DNA of 64,000 nt from Streptomyces fructofermentans (lineage in GTDB: Bacteria; Actinomycetota; Actinomycetes; Streptomycetales; Streptomycetaceae), in the NCBI RefSeq assembly GCF_014651055.1, contig NZ_BMWD01000001.1:1-64000 (forward strand), given 5' to 3'. Shown in pieces: positions 33,092 to 43,439 of the stretch. Position 1 is the stretch's first letter. Every line of letters begins with the position of its first letter. The position numbers and the translations under genes are program-made. Below the pieces are notes generated by a model. It was given only the letters and a program-made list of their open reading frames with translations. It was not told the DNA's origin and did no database searches.

Positions 33092-34588
33092 TCAGCGCAC
33101 GTCGCCCATCAGGGACTTGACCTTGTTGCGGTACATGAAGATCGCGACACCGGCGACGACGGCGAGCGTGGCCTCCAGGGTCACGACACCCATCTTGTTG
33201 AGGTCGACGCCCGCGATGGAGAGCAGACCGGTCGTGGCGTCACCAGCGGTGACGGCGAGGAACCAGACGCCCATCATCTGCGAGGCGTACTTCGCGGGAG
33301 CCATCTTCGTGGTGACGGAGAGGCCGACCGGGGAGAGCGTCAGCTCACCGACGGTCTGCACGAAGTAGATCGCCACCAGCCACATCGCGGCCGCCTTGTG
33401 ACCGCCCTCGGCGATCGACAGCGGGGCCAGGAAGAGGAAGAAGGACGCGCCGACCAGGACCAGGCCCGACGAGAACTTCACGATCGTGCTCGGTTCCTTG
33501 CCGCGCTTGTTCAGCGCCAGCCAGAACCAGGCGAAGACCGGGGCCAGCGCCATGATGAGCACGGGGTTGACCGACTGGTACCAGGAGACCGGGAACTCCC
33601 AGCCGAGGACGGTGTTCTCGGCCGAGCCGTCCGCGAAGATCGACAGGGTCGAACCGCCCTGGTCGTAGATCATCCAGAACACGGCCGCGGCGACGAAGAA
33701 CCAGATGTACGCGGACATCTTCGACTGCTCGGCGCGGTCCAGGTCCTTGTCGCGCTTTATCCGCGCCAGCACCATCACCGGGATGATCACGCCGAGCAGG
33801 GTCAGCGGCACCAGGATCCAGTTGAGCGTGTAGCTGCCGGAGAAGCCGACGATCGCGTAGAAGACGACCGCGACACCGGCCCAGATCGCGGCCTTGCGCA
33901 GCGTCGAGGCCTTCTCCTGGGCGGACAGCGGGGTCGGGACGACGCTGGAACGGGCGTCCAGGTGACGGCTGCCGATCAGGAACTGGCCGAGGCCGAGCGC
34001 CATGCCGAGCGCGGCGAGCGCGAAGCCCAGGTGCCAGTTGACGTTCTCACCGATGGTGCCGATCACCAGCGGCGCGGCGAACGCGCCGAGGTTGATGCCC
34101 ATGTAGAAGACCGTGAAGCCGCCGTCGCGCCGCGGGTCGTCAGGCCCGTCGTACAGGTGGCCGACCATGGTCGAGATGTTGGCCTTCAGCAGGCCCGAGC
34201 CGATGGCGACGAGGCCGAGGCCGGCGTAGAAGGTGCCCGACGAGGGCAGCGCCAGCGTGAGGTGGCCGAGCATGATGACGCCGCCGGCGACGGCGACGGT
34301 CTTGCGGGGACCCCAGACCCGGTCGCCGAACCAGCCGCCGGGGAGGGCGAGCAGGTAGACGAGGGAGACGTAGACGGAGTAGATCGCCGTCGCGGTCGTC
34401 GCGCTGAGGTGCAGGCCGCCGGGCGCGACCAGGTAGAGCGGGAGCAGTGCCCTCATGCCGTAGTAGGAGAAGCGCTCCCACATCTCGGTCATGAAGAGAG
34501 TGGCCAGTCCGCGGGGGTGGCCGAAGAAGGTCTTCCGGGTCCCGGGGATGCCCGGGGAGACCGAATCCTTCGTCAGGCTGGACGCCAT
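33092..34588 (-). CDS. proton-dependent oligopeptide (POT/PTR) transporter
   Basis: This is a 498-residue major-facilitator protein with 12-14 hydrophobic helices. The family signature near the N-terminus reads ETxWERFSYYGMRALLPLYL (about 34-52, here EMWERFSYYG). The segment GGWFGDRVWGPRKTV (about 83-97) is the conserved cytoplasmic loop after helix 2-3. It imports di- and tripeptides with protons. The ATG at 34588 has AAGGAACG upstream. It is divergent from the two-component system with a 534-bp gap. The dipeptidase at 39.9 kb could use its products, but that link is only suggestive. Confidence 0.93.
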   Translation of the reverse strand: MASSLTKDSVSPGIPGTRKTFFGHPRGLATLFMTEMWERFSYYGMRALLPLYLVAPGGLHLSATTATAIYSVYVSLVYLLALPGGWFGDRVWGPRKTVAVAGGVIMLGHLTLALPSSGTFYAGLGLVAIGSGLLKANISTMVGHLYDGPDDPRRDGGFTVFYMGINLGAFAAPLVIGTIGENVNWHLGFALAALGMALGLGQFLIGSRHLDARSSVVPTPLSAQEKASTLRKAAIWAGVAVVFYAIVGFSGSYTLNWILVPLTLLGVIIPVMVLARIKRDKDLDRAEQSKMSAYIWFFVAAAVFWMIYDQGGSTLSIFADGSAENTVLGWEFPVSWYQSVNPVLIMALAPVFAWFWLALNKRGKEPSTIVKFSSGLVLVGASFFLFLAPLSIAEGGHKAAAMWLVAIYFVQTVGELTLSPVGLSVTTKMAPAKYASQMMGVWFLAVTAGDATTGLLSIAGVDLNKMGVVTLEATLAVVAGVAIFMYRNKVKSLMGDVR

Positions 34589-35122
34589 GGTCGTTCCTTG
34601 CTGCTCGGGACGCGCTGCAGAGCGTGGCGCGCCCGGTGGGGGAGGCGGCCGGCACCGGCGGGACGGCCGTCCGCCCCACGCCCATGGGGAGTCCGCTCCG
34701 GTTCGGGGAGCGGTGCGACGGCGACCACCGGGATCCACGCCCCCCGCGCGTCCTCGCGCTGGGGGCCCGGCCACAGGTCATTCCTATCGAGGCCGGTCGA
34801 TGCCGACCCCCGCACACAAAAGAGACCCCCGGCGACAACGTCCCGCCAAAGGTCCCCGCGTGGTGCTGCAGGCGTCTGGTCACCATAAGGCCACACCGCA
34901 CATCAATGCCGCATATGACATGACTTGAGAGATGGATCACAGGTGCGGATGGAACCATGCGTCTGATTCGAAGGCCGTTCACAGGTTTCCACCCCTGGCT
35001 TCCAGGGTCGCGCCGCCCCTGCGTCGACCCTGCCCTGCCTCCGTGCCGCCCCCGGGCGGTGGCCGGAGCGCGGATGTCGATCACGCCCACTGCGCCGGTG
35101 CGGGGCGGACTACCATCACTGC
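34589..35122. other. divergent intergenic region, no gene
   Basis: Upstream of the POT transporter (minus) and the response regulator (plus). It has a less GC-rich patch (34880-34940), a TAGGAA hexamer on the minus strand at 34781-34786, and TACCAT (35111-35116) six bases before the response-regulator ATG. I can support no reading frame and no complete two-hexamer promoter. Confidence 0.5.
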
Positions 35123-35800
35123 ATGACCCGAGTACTGCTCGCCGAGGACGACGCGTCCATCTCGGAACCCCTGGCCCGCGCCCTGCGCAGGGAGGGGTAC
35201 GAGGTCGAGGTGCGCGAGGACGGCCCCACGGCGCTCGACGCCGGCATCCAGGGCGGCATCGATCTGGTCGTGCTCGACCTCGGGCTGCCCGGCATGGACG
35301 GCCTGGAGGTGGCCCGGCGGCTGCGCGCCGAGGGGCACACCGTGCCGATCCTCATCCTCACCGCGCGCGCCGACGAGGTGGACACCGTCGTCGGCCTGGA
35401 CGCGGGAGCCGACGACTACGTCACCAAGCCCTTCCGCCTCGCCGAACTCCTCGCCCGGGTACGGGCCCTGCTGCGGCGCGGCGCCGCCGAGCCGCAGCAG
35501 CCGCCCGCGACGCACGGCGTGCGCATCGACGTCGAGTCGCACCGCGCCTGGATGGGCGACGAGGAACTCCAGCTCACCGCCAAGGAGTTCGACCTCCTTC
35601 GGGTACTGGTCCGGGACGCGGGCCGGGTCGTCACCCGCGACCAGCTCATGCGCGAGGTCTGGGACACCACGTGGTGGTCGTCCACCAAGACCCTCGACAT
35701 GCACATCTCGTGGCTGCGCAAGAAGCTGGGCGACGACGCGGCCAACCCGCGGTACATCGCGACGGTGCGCGGGGTGGGGTTCCGCTTCGAGAAGAGTTAG
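35123..35800 (+). CDS. OmpR-family response regulator
   Basis: This is a 225-residue regulator. Receiver residues 1-115 have the acidic pair E8-D9-D10, phospho-acceptor D52 (LDLGLPGMDG) and the conserved lysine in VTKPFRLAEL (about K104). The C-terminal winged-helix domain (about 128-225) ends GVGFRFEKS. No ribosome site precedes the ATG. A TACCAT -10-like hexamer six bases upstream suggests a leaderless mRNA. The sensor kinase follows 145 bp downstream. The target genes are unknown; the divergent POT transporter is the obvious candidate. Confidence 0.93.
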   Translation: MTRVLLAEDDASISEPLARALRREGYEVEVREDGPTALDAGIQGGIDLVVLDLGLPGMDGLEVARRLRAEGHTVPILILTARADEVDTVVGLDAGADDYVTKPFRLAELLARVRALLRRGAAEPQQPPATHGVRIDVESHRAWMGDEELQLTAKEFDLLRVLVRDAGRVVTRDQLMREVWDTTWWSSTKTLDMHISWLRKKLGDDAANPRYIATVRGVGFRFEKS

Positions 35801-35945
35801 CCCGTCGCCGGCGGGCCCGCCCGTCCGCCGGAGCACCGACGGCGGACGCGCCGCGGCGGGCCGTACGCGGCCGGTCGCACGGTTTCGCCGCGTCCCCCGC
35901 GGGGCGTCCCGCCGGCCCTGATCGACCAGTTGCCCGGAGGGCTCT

Positions 35946-37217
35946 GTGCGCCGCCGTCTCATCAACTCCACGCTGGCCGTCGTGCTGGTCGTGATCGCCG
36001 TGTTCGGCGTGTCCCTCGTCATCGTCGAGACGCGCACGATCAGCAACAGCGCCCAGGAGCGCGTGGACTCCGAGGCCGTTCGGCTGGTGAGCATCGTCGA
36101 CAGCCGCATCCTCGGCGACGAGCAGATCAACGCCCGGGTCCTGGAGGACCAGGTCACGGGCGACCGGTACGCGCGCATCGACATCCCGGGCAGGGAGCCC
36201 ATCCGGATCGGCGCCAAGCCCACCGGCGACGTCATCACCTCCAGCCGCGAGGGCGAGGAGGGCGAGACGGTCACGGTCGAGGAGCCGCGCTCCGCCGTCA
36301 CCCGTGAGGTCGGCCGCACGCTCATGATCATCGCGGCGGTGGCCCTGCTCGCGGTGATCGCGGCCGTGCTCCTCGCGGTGCGCCAGGCCAACCGGCTCAC
36401 CTCCCCGCTCACCGACCTCGCGGAGACCGCGGAGCGGCTCGGCTCCGGGGACCCGCGCCCGCGCCACAAGCGGTACGGCGTCGCGGAGCTGGACCGGGTC
36501 GCGGACGTGCTGGACGGCTCCGCCGAGCGCATCGCCCGCATGCTGACCGCCGAGCGGCGTCTCGCGGCCGACGCCTCGCACCAGCTGCGCACCCCGCTGA
36601 CCGCGCTGTCCATGCGGCTGGAGGAGATCACCCTCACCGACGACCCGGAGACGGTGAAGGAGGAGGCCGCCATCGCGCTGGGCCAGGTCGAGCGCCTCAC
36701 CGACGTGGTCGAACGGCTGCTCACCAACTCCCGCGACCCGCGCACGGGCTCCGCCGTCACCTTCGACCTGGACGAGGTCATCACCCAGCAGCTCGCCGAG
36801 TGGCGGCCGGCCTACCGCAACGCGGGCCGGGCCATCGTCAGCTCGGGCAAGCGGCACCTCCAGGCCGTCGGCACGCCCGGCGCGGTCGCCCAGGTGCTGG
36901 CGGCGCTGATCGAGAACTCGCTCATGCACGGGGGCGGCACGGTCGCCCTGCGCACCCGGGTCACCGGCAACCAGGCGGTGATCGAGGTCACCGACGAGGG
37001 TCCCGGGGTGCCGGCCGACCTGGGCGCCCGGATCTTCGAGAGGGCCATCAGCGGCCGCAACTCCACGGGGATCGGCCTGGCCGTGGCCCGCGACCTGGCC
37101 GAGGCGGACGGGGGCCGCCTGGAGATGCTCCAGGCCCAGCCCCCCGTCTTCGGCCTCTTCCTGTCGCGCACGCCGCTGAGGCCGCAGGAACCGGGGACGG
37201 AGCAGACGGTCCGCTAG
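35946..37217 (+). CDS. membrane sensor histidine kinase
   Basis: This is a 423-residue kinase paired with the response regulator. Two membrane helices (about 8-27 and 124-145) enclose an extracytoplasmic sensor of about 95 residues. A HAMP-like segment follows. H212 in DASHQLRTPL is the phospho-site. The N-box is LIENSLMHGGG (about 321-331), G1 DEGPGV (about 345-350) and G2 GIGLAVARDL (about 374-383). The GTG start has GGAGGG upstream. Confidence 0.94.
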   Translation: MRRRLINSTLAVVLVVIAVFGVSLVIVETRTISNSAQERVDSEAVRLVSIVDSRILGDEQINARVLEDQVTGDRYARIDIPGREPIRIGAKPTGDVITSSREGEEGETVTVEEPRSAVTREVGRTLMIIAAVALLAVIAAVLLAVRQANRLTSPLTDLAETAERLGSGDPRPRHKRYGVAELDRVADVLDGSAERIARMLTAERRLAADASHQLRTPLTALSMRLEEITLTDDPETVKEEAAIALGQVERLTDVVERLLTNSRDPRTGSAVTFDLDEVITQQLAEWRPAYRNAGRAIVSSGKRHLQAVGTPGAVAQVLAALIENSLMHGGGTVALRTRVTGNQAVIEVTDEGPGVPADLGARIFERAISGRNSTGIGLAVARDLAEADGGRLEMLQAQPPVFGLFLSRTPLRPQEPGTEQTVR

Positions 37218-37307
37218 CGGGCCCTCGCGACCGCGGGCGGCCGCACGCGGCCAGGTGGGGTCGGGCGGGGGCGGGCACAGGTGCACGGGCCTGCGCGGCC
37301 GTAGGGG

Positions 37308-37342
37308 GTCATGAGGTCGTACGGCGTCATGAGGTCGTACGG
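37308..37342. repeat. 17-bp direct repeat
   Basis: GTCATGAGGTCGTACGG occurs at 37308-37324 and again at 37326-37342, with one base between. It is in the 275-bp gap between the kinase and the convergent GtrA gene, which has no other visible feature. Confidence 0.8.
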
Positions 37343-37492
37343 GGTTCATCGGGCCGTGCGGGATTGTGCGGCCGTATGCGCGGGCCGGGGCGTGCCCGGA
37401 CCGTGGGAGCCGTGGCCGGGAGGCCTCGGAAGGTGTCCGGGGGCAGGTCCGAGCGGCCGGGGCCCGGAAGCGCGGGAGGGCTCGTGGCGGGC

Positions 37493-38053
37493 TCAGCGCG
37501 CGCGCTGGAACTGCCGGGGCGCGCGGTCCTCCGGCAGATACCGCTGCGGCTGCTCCAGGAACGATTCCGCACTGGCCACGGCCTCACGGGCGGGCAGCGC
37601 GCGGAAGACCCAGGTGCGGTAGGACCAGAAGCGGAAGAGCGTCGCGATCCCGATGCCGACGAACTTGAAGACGTTGCTGGCCAGCGGGCTGTCGAAGCCG
37701 AGACCGTAGGTCGCCGCGAACAGGATGCCGTTCTCGATCACGAGCCCGACCGCGCTGAACAGCATGAACAGCGACATTTCCTTGGTGCGGCCGCTCTTGT
37801 CCCGGTCGCGGTAGGTGAAGTACCGGAAGCCGATGTAGTTCGAGACGATCGCGACGACCGTGGCGATCACACTGGCGCGCACGACCTGGAGGTCGGTGGT
37901 GCTGCGCACGAGGTTGAAGGTGACGAGGTTGACGAGCAGACCGGCTCCGCCGACCGCGCCGAACTTCGCGATCTCCCTGATCAGACGGTCGATGCGGACG
38001 CGTACGGCGCTCGGCGGCCTGGCGTGAGCCCGGCGTGTGCCACCTTTGCCCAT
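37493..38053 (-). CDS. GtrA-family membrane protein
   Basis: The 186-residue product has a basic N-terminus and four hydrophobic helices (about 31-50, 57-80, 95-117, 124-145). The GtrA motifs are KFGAVGGAGLLVNL and SNYIGFRYFTYRD. GtrA proteins are thought to move lipid-linked sugars across the membrane for wall or exopolysaccharide assembly. The ATG at 38053 is chosen because the family similarity begins soon after. The ribosome site is weak. It is divergent from purK. Confidence 0.88.
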   Translation of the reverse strand: MGKGGTRRAHARPPSAVRVRIDRLIREIAKFGAVGGAGLLVNLVTFNLVRSTTDLQVVRASVIATVVAIVSNYIGFRYFTYRDRDKSGRTKEMSLFMLFSAVGLVIENGILFAATYGLGFDSPLASNVFKFVGIGIATLFRFWSYRTWVFRALPAREAVASAESFLEQPQRYLPEDRAPRQFQRAR

Positions 38054-38246
38054 GGTGTCGCTCAGCCCCCGTCTCGTCGTATACGCCATTTTCGTCAACC
38101 TTCGTCGACTCCGCCATGCTAACCAGCGGTTCCCTTTGGTGCCCGACCCGGCCCGCAATATGTGTCCACCGCGTGATGAACATGCACACATTCGGATGAT
38201 CATGCGCGCGACGAGGGTGGCTCGAAACGGCCGATACCCTGGGGGT

Positions 38247-39419
38247 GTGACGTTCCCGGTAGTCGGCATGGTCGGCGGGGGGCAGCTCGCTCGTATGACA
38301 CACGAGGCGGGCATCCCGCTCGGCATCAGGTTCAAGCTCCTCAGTGACACCCCCCAGGATTCGGCGGCGCAGGTGGTCGGTGATGTCGTCATCGGCGACT
38401 ACCGCGACCTCGACACGCTGCGGGCCTTCGCGCGGGGTTGCGACGTGATCACCTTCGATCACGAACACGTACCCACAGAGCATCTGCGGGCCCTGGAGGC
38501 GGACGGCATTCCCGTGCGCCCGGGACCCGACGCGCTCGTGCACGCCCAGGACAAGGGCGTGATGCGCGCGAGGCTCCAGGAGATCGGCGTGCCCTGCCCG
38601 CGGCACCGGATCGTGAGCGATCCCGCCGACGTGGCGGCCTTCGCGGCGGAAGGGCTCCCCGAAGGGGCCGAGGGGGACGGCTTCCCGGTCGTCCTCAAGA
38701 CCGTCCGGGGCGGCTACGACGGCAAGGGCGTGTGGGTCGTGCGGTCCGCGGCGGAGGCCGAGGACCCGTTCCGCGCCGGAGTCCCGGTCCTCGCCGAGGA
38801 GAAGGTCGACTTCGTGCGGGAGCTGGCGGCGAACGTCGTCCGCTCACCGCACGGCCAGGCGGTCGCCTACCCGGTGGTCGAGTCCCGGCAGGTCGACGGG
38901 GTCTGCGACACGGTGATCGCGCCCGCGCCCGGCATCTCCGACGAACTCGCGCTGCGGGCGGAGGAGCTGGCCCTGAGCATCGCCAAGGAACTCGGTGTCG
39001 TCGGCCACCTCGCCGTCGAGCTCTTCGAGACCCGCGGACCCGACGGGCGCCCCGGCATCCTCGTGAACGAGCTGGCGATGCGGCCCCACAACTCGGGCCA
39101 CTGGACCCAGGACGGCGCGATCACCTCGCAGTTCGCCAACCACGTCCGCGCGGTCCTGGACCTGCCGCTGGGCGACCCGCGCCCGCGCGCCCCCTGGACG
39201 GTCATGGTGAACGTGCTCGGGGGCGACTACCCCGACATGTACTCCGCGTACCTGCACTGCATGGCCCGCGACCCCCGGCTCAAGATCCACATGTACGGAA
39301 AGGACGTGAAGCCCGGCCGCAAGGTGGGCCACGTCAACACCTACGGCGACGATCTGGACGACGTCCTGGACCGCGCCCGCCACGCAGCCGCCTACCTGAG
39401 AGGCACGATCACCGAATGA
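38247..39419 (+). CDS. purK: 5-(carboxyamino)imidazole ribonucleotide synthase
   Basis: This ATP-grasp enzyme of purine synthesis makes N5-CAIR from AIR, ATP and bicarbonate. It has 390 residues. The N-terminus [10 protein letters not shown] (8-17) is typical of PurK. ATP-grasp residues include [15 protein letters not shown] (about 150-164), [10 protein letters not shown], and [16 protein letters not shown] (about 274-289) with the metal ligands. The GTG start lies only seven bases after GATACCCT, so the mRNA may be leaderless. The stop overlaps purE. Confidence 0.96.
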   Translation: MTFPVVGMVGGGQLARMTHEAGIPLGIRFKLLSDTPQDSAAQVVGDVVIGDYRDLDTLRAFARGCDVITFDHEHVPTEHLRALEADGIPVRPGPDALVHAQDKGVMRARLQEIGVPCPRHRIVSDPADVAAFAAEGLPEGAEGDGFPVVLKTVRGGYDGKGVWVVRSAAEAEDPFRAGVPVLAEEKVDFVRELAANVVRSPHGQAVAYPVVESRQVDGVCDTVIAPAPGISDELALRAEELALSIAKELGVVGHLAVELFETRGPDGRPGILVNELAMRPHNSGHWTQDGAITSQFANHVRAVLDLPLGDPRPRAPWTVMVNVLGGDYPDMYSAYLHCMARDPRLKIHMYGKDVKPGRKVGHVNTYGDDLDDVLDRARHAAAYLRGTITE

Positions 39420-39958
39420 GCACGTCCGCACAGTCGCCGGCCGTCGGCATCGTCATGGGGTCCGACTCCGACTGGCCCGTCATGGAAGCGGCCGCCCAGG
39501 CCCTCGACGAGTTCGAGATCGCGTACGAGGTCGACGTGGTCTCCGCGCACCGGATGCCGCGCGAGATGATCGCGTACGGCGAGGAGGCGGCCGGACGCGG
39601 CCTCAAGGTGATCATCGCGGGTGCCGGCGGTGCGGCGCATCTGCCGGGCATGCTCGCCTCGGTGAGCCCGCTGCCGGTGATCGGTGTCCCGGTCCCGCTG
39701 AAGTACCTCGACGGCATGGACTCGCTGCTGTCGATCGTCCAGATGCCCGCGGGCGTCCCGGTCGCCACGGTCTCGGTCGGCGGTGCCCGCAACGCGGGTC
39801 TGCTGGCCGCCCGCATCCTGGCCGCGCACGACGAGGAACTCCTCGGCCGGATGCGCGAATTCCAGCAGGAGCTGAACGACCAGGCCACCGAGAAGGGCAA
39901 GCGGCTGCGCTCCAAGGTCGAGAGCGGCTCCGGCAGCGGCTTCGGCTTCGGGAAGTGA
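39416..39958 (+). CDS. purE: 5-(carboxyamino)imidazole ribonucleotide mutase
   Basis: Converts N5-CAIR to CAIR. This is a 180-residue class I Pur[14 protein letters not shown] (about 11-23) binds the phosphate, and [10 protein letters not shown] holds the catalytic histidine of the family. [11 protein letters not shown] follows (about 68-78). The C-terminal Gly/Ser/Phe tail is extra. The ATG overlaps the purK stop, and its own stop overlaps the dipeptidase start. Confidence 0.96.
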   Translation: MSTSAQSPAVGIVMGSDSDWPVMEAAAQALDEFEIAYEVDVVSAHRMPREMIAYGEEAAGRGLKVIIAGAGGAAHLPGMLASVSPLPVIGVPVPLKYLDGMDSLLSIVQMPAGVPVATVSVGGARNAGLLAARILAAHDEELLGRMREFQQELNDQATEKGKRLRSKVESGSGSGFGFGK

Positions 39959-41145
39959 GCGCCGTGACGGACTCCCTGGACCGCGCCCGCGCGCTGCTCG
40001 CCGACTTCCCCGTCGTCGACGGCCACAACGACCTGCCGTGGGCGCTGCGCGAGCAGGTCCGCTACGACCTCGACGCCCGTGACATCGCCACGGACCAGAG
40101 CGCCCACCTGCACACGGACCTGGCGCGGCTGCGCGCGGGCGGGGTGGGTGCCCAGTACTGGTCGGTGTACGTGCGCTCGGACCTGCCCGGCGCGCTGACG
40201 GCGACGATCGAGCAGATCGACTGCGTACGCCGGCTCATCGAGCGCCACCCCGGCGACCTGCGGGCCGCGCTGACCGCCGCCGACATGGAGGCGGCCCGGG
40301 CCGAGGGCCGTATCGCCTCGCTCATGGGCGCCGAGGGCGGCCACTCGATCGACAACTCGCTCGCCGCGCTGCGAGGGCTGTTCGAGCTGGGCGTCCGCTA
40401 CATGACGCTCACCCACAACGACAACAACGCGTGGGCGGACTCGGCGACGGACGAGCCGGCCGCCGGCGGCCTGTCCGCGTTCGGCCGCGAGGTCGTACGG
40501 GAGATGAACCGCCTCGGCATGCTCGTGGACCTCTCCCACGTGGCCGCCACGACGATGCGGGACGCGCTGGACACGTCCGTCGCGCCGGTGATCTTCTCGC
40601 ACTCCTCGGCGCGCGCGGTGTGCGACCACCCGCGCAACGTCCCTGACGACGTGCTGGAGAGGCTGCCCGCCAACGGCGGTGTGGCGATGGTGACGTTCGT
40701 GCCGAAGTTCGTCCTCCAGGCCGCCGTCGACTGGACGGTGGCCGCCGACGAGAACATGCGCGAGCACGGCTTCCACCACCTCGACACGACGGCGGAGGCC
40801 ATGAAGGTCCACCGCGCCTTCGAGGAGGCCACCCCGCGTCCCGTCGCCACCGTCGCGACGGTCGCCGACCACCTCGACCACGTGCGCGAGGTCGCGGGTG
40901 TGGACCACATCGGCATCGGCGGCGACTACGACGGCACGGCGTTCACGCCCGACGGCCTCGGTGACGTGTCCTGCTACCCGAACCTCGTCGCGGAGCTCCT
41001 GGACCGCGGCTGGTCGCGCACCGACCTCGCCAAGCTGACCTGGCAGAACGCGGTGCGGGTGCTCGGCGCCGCGGAGGACGTGGCACGCGACGAGCAGTCC
41101 CGCAGGGGCCCGTCGAACGCCACGCTGGAGCAACTGGACGGCTAG
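39955..41145 (+). CDS. membrane-dipeptidase (renal dipeptidase) family zinc hydrolase
   Basis: This is a 396-residue amidohydrolase-superfamily dipeptidase. The metal-binding start [12 protein letters not shown] (about 22-33; H and D) is followed by [10 protein letters not shown] (bridging Glu), LVDLSHV and FSHSSARAV histidines, and the late [11 protein letters not shown] with the catalytic aspartate (about 321-331). It matches Sco3058 of S. coelicolor, whose structure and L-Xaa-D-Asp-type activity are known. The GTG overlaps the purE stop (GTGA). The frame and its opposite-strand neighbour share the palindromic CTAG as stops. Confidence 0.94.
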   Translation: MSAVTDSLDRARALLADFPVVDGHNDLPWALREQVRYDLDARDIATDQSAHLHTDLARLRAGGVGAQYWSVYVRSDLPGALTATIEQIDCVRRLIERHPGDLRAALTAADMEAARAEGRIASLMGAEGGHSIDNSLAALRGLFELGVRYMTLTHNDNNAWADSATDEPAAGGLSAFGREVVREMNRLGMLVDLSHVAATTMRDALDTSVAPVIFSHSSARAVCDHPRNVPDDVLERLPANGGVAMVTFVPKFVLQAAVDWTVAADENMREHGFHHLDTTAEAMKVHRAFEEATPRPVATVATVADHLDHVREVAGVDHIGIGGDYDGTAFTPDGLGDVSCYPNLVAELLDRGWSRTDLAKLTWQNAVRVLGAAEDVARDEQSRRGPSNATLEQLDG

Positions 41146-42392
41146 GGGACGCCGTTCGTGCCGGCGCCGGGCCCGGTGGTGCCCGGCGCCCCCGGCGCGG
41201 CGTCCGGAGGGCTCGCGGGGTGCCCCAGCAGCATGGTCGGGGCGCCCTGCACCCGCGTCAGGAACACGGTCGCCGAATTGGGGCCCTGGAGCTTCATCCT
41301 GCGCCGCAGGTCCTCCGGTTCGACGGCCGAGCCGCGCTTCTTGACGGTCAGCACGCCGACCCCGCGGTCGCGCAGCAGCGCCTTCAGCCTCTTCAGGCCG
41401 AACGGCAGCAGGTCGGTGATCTCGTACGCGGTGGCGTAGGGCGTCGCCCGGAGCACGTCCGAGGTGATGTACGCGATGGTCTCGTCGATCAGGCCGCCGT
41501 CGAGTTCCTCGGCCGCCTCCGCGACCAGATGGGCCCGCACCACGGCGCCGTCGGGCTCGTACAGGTAGCGCCCCGGCGTGCGTACCGCCGGATCGGGCAG
41601 CCCCCGCCCCAGCAGGGTGCGCGGCCCGGGGAGCAGGGTCGAGCGGATTCGTCCCCGCTCGCCCGTGCCGAACCACAGCACGGCCTCCTTGACGTCCCCC
41701 GCGTCCGAGATCCACTCGGCGCCCGCCTCGGCCGGGATGGCCTCGTGGGGGATTCCGGGGGCGATCTTCAGTGCGGCGAGGGGCGCGGCCAGCGCGGCCC
41801 GCACGGCCCACGACAGGGGCGGCGAGTACGCCTCGGGGTCGAAGACGCGGCCCCGCCCGCCGCGCCGAGCCGGGTCCACGAAGACGGCGTCGTAGCCGGC
41901 CGTGTCGACCTCCGTGACGTCCGCCTCGCGCACCTCGATCAGCCCGGCCAGCCCGAGCGCGTCGGCGTTGGCGCGTGCCACGGCCACCGTCAGCGGGTCC
42001 CGGTCGACGGCGAGGACCCGGATGCCGGCGCGGGCGAACGCGATCGCGTCGCCGCCGATGCCGCCGCACAGGTCGGCGACGGAGCGCACGCCGAGGTCCG
42101 CGAAGCGCCGAGCGCGGTACGAGGCGACGCTCGCGCGGGTCGACTGCTCCACGCCGTCCGGCGTGAAGAACATCCGTTCCGCGTCCGCCCCGCCGAACTT
42201 CGCGACGGCCCGCTGCCGCAGCCGGGCCTGCCCGATCGCCGCGGAGACCAGGTCGGCGGGGTGGTCGCGGCGCAGCCGGGTGGCCACCGCGAGTTCCTGG
42301 GCGGGACCGGTGCCGCGCACCTCGTCGAGCAGGGCGCGGCCGTGGTCGGTGAGCAGGGCGGCGAGGGAGGCCGACGGATCGAGGTCGTTCAC
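41142..42392 (-). CDS. class I SAM-dependent methyltransferase with THUMP-like C-terminus
   Basis: The 416-residue protein has a Rossmann methyltransferase core: [15 protein letters not shown] (SAM motif I, about 107-121), [10 protein letters not shown] (about 126-135) and [16 protein letters not shown] (about 163-178, motif IV-like DPxR). The C-terminus resembles the THUMP-like domain of a group of predicted RNA methyltransferases ([24 protein letters not shown]). The substrate is unknown; tRNA is a fair guess. The GTG start is supported only by ATGGG. It converges on the dipeptidase gene with a 4-bp overlap. Confidence 0.85.
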   Translation of the reverse strand: MNDLDPSASLAALLTDHGRALLDEVRGTGPAQELAVATRLRRDHPADLVSAAIGQARLRQRAVAKFGGADAERMFFTPDGVEQSTRASVASYRARRFADLGVRSVADLCGGIGGDAIAFARAGIRVLAVDRDPLTVAVARANADALGLAGLIEVREADVTEVDTAGYDAVFVDPARRGGRGRVFDPEAYSPPLSWAVRAALAAPLAALKIAPGIPHEAIPAEAGAEWISDAGDVKEAVLWFGTGERGRIRSTLLPGPRTLLGRGLPDPAVRTPGRYLYEPDGAVVRAHLVAEAAEELDGGLIDETIAYITSDVLRATPYATAYEITDLLPFGLKRLKALLRDRGVGVLTVKKRGSAVEPEDLRRRMKLQGPNSATVFLTRVQGAPTMLLGHPASPPDAAPGAPGTTGPGAGTNGVP

Positions 42393-42482
42393 CGACCCAT
42401 TGTGGGCCAGTCGGTGGACGGCGTGCGCCCAGTGGCGGTGTCGGGGGCCGGCACCCGCTCCGAGCTGTGAGGATCCGGATTC

Positions 42483-43439
42483 ATGCGACTTGTCCTACAA
42501 AATGACTGGAGTGGGGCGCGAGGAGCGGCGGCGGCACCGCGCGGCCGGCCCCGGCGCCCGGCCCGCACCGCCCTGACCCTGCTGGCCGTCACCGCACTGG
42601 CCTCCGGCTGCGCGGAGGGCAGGTCCGGCGGCACCCGGGTCGAGCCCGCCGCGGGCCAGCAGCGCCTGAAGGCCCCGCCCGCCCGGGCCCTGGACGCCTA
42701 CGCCGCCGGCCTGGAGCGGCGGCAGCGGGCGCTCGCCGCGGCGGCCCGGCGCTGGGGTCTCGCGAAGCCGCCGCTCGCCGCGCCGCCGGCGCCCGCGAGG
42801 AAGCCGCGCATCGTCACCCGCAAGGGCTTCGAGGTCGACGGGCACGGGGACCTGCCGCCGGTCTTCACGACCGTCCCCACCAAGGAGAAGGTCGTCTTCC
42901 TCACCATCGACGACGGCGCCGAGAAGGACCCCCGCTTCCTGCGGATGATGGGCGAACTGCGCATCCCGTACACCGCCTTCCTCAGCGACTACCTGGTCAA
43001 GGAGGACTACGGCTACTTCGAGCGGATGCGGGACGCGGGCGTGGTCCTGAACAACCACACGCTCCACCACCGCTACCTGCCCGCCCTGTCGTACGCGCGG
43101 CAGAGGTCGGAGATCTGCGGCATGCAGGACGTGATCGAGAAGCGGTACGGCACCCGCCCCGCCCTCTTCCGCCCGCCGTACGGGAACTACGACAGGAACA
43201 CCCTGCGCGCGGCCCGGTCCTGCGGCATCGAGGCGGTCCCGCTGTGGAACGAGGAGGTCTTCGCCGACCGCTGGGACTACCGCGAACCGGACCGCGACCT
43301 GCACCCCGGCGACATCGTCCTCAGCCACTTCCGCGGCAGGGGGGAGGGCAGGGGCACGATGCCCGACATGGTCCGCCGCTTCATGGAACTGGTCACCGAC
43401 AAGGGGTACGCGGTCGCCCGCCTGGAGGACTACCTGTGA
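42483..43439 (+). CDS. polysaccharide deacetylase-family lipoprotein
   Basis: This is a 318-residue NodB-homology enzyme. The lipobox ALASGC (about 39-44) follows a basic, hydrophobic signal, so it is tethered outside the membrane. The catalytic block is FLTIDDGAEKD (Asp, Asp). The zinc histidines lie in NHTLHHRYLP, and FRPPYGNYD is motif 3. Such enzymes remove acetyl groups from peptidoglycan, chitin or wall polymers. The ATG at 42483 has a distant GAGG. It is coupled to the next gene by GTGA overlap. Confidence 0.9.
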   Translation: MRLVLQNDWSGARGAAAAPRGRPRRPARTALTLLAVTALASGCAEGRSGGTRVEPAAGQQRLKAPPARALDAYAAGLERRQRALAAAARRWGLAKPPLAAPPAPARKPRIVTRKGFEVDGHGDLPPVFTTVPTKEKVVFLTIDDGAEKDPRFLRMMGELRIPYTAFLSDYLVKEDYGYFERMRDAGVVLNNHTLHHRYLPALSYARQRSEICGMQDVIEKRYGTRPALFRPPYGNYDRNTLRAARSCGIEAVPLWNEEVFADRWDYREPDRDLHPGDIVLSHFRGRGEGRGTMPDMVRRFMELVTDKGYAVARLEDYL

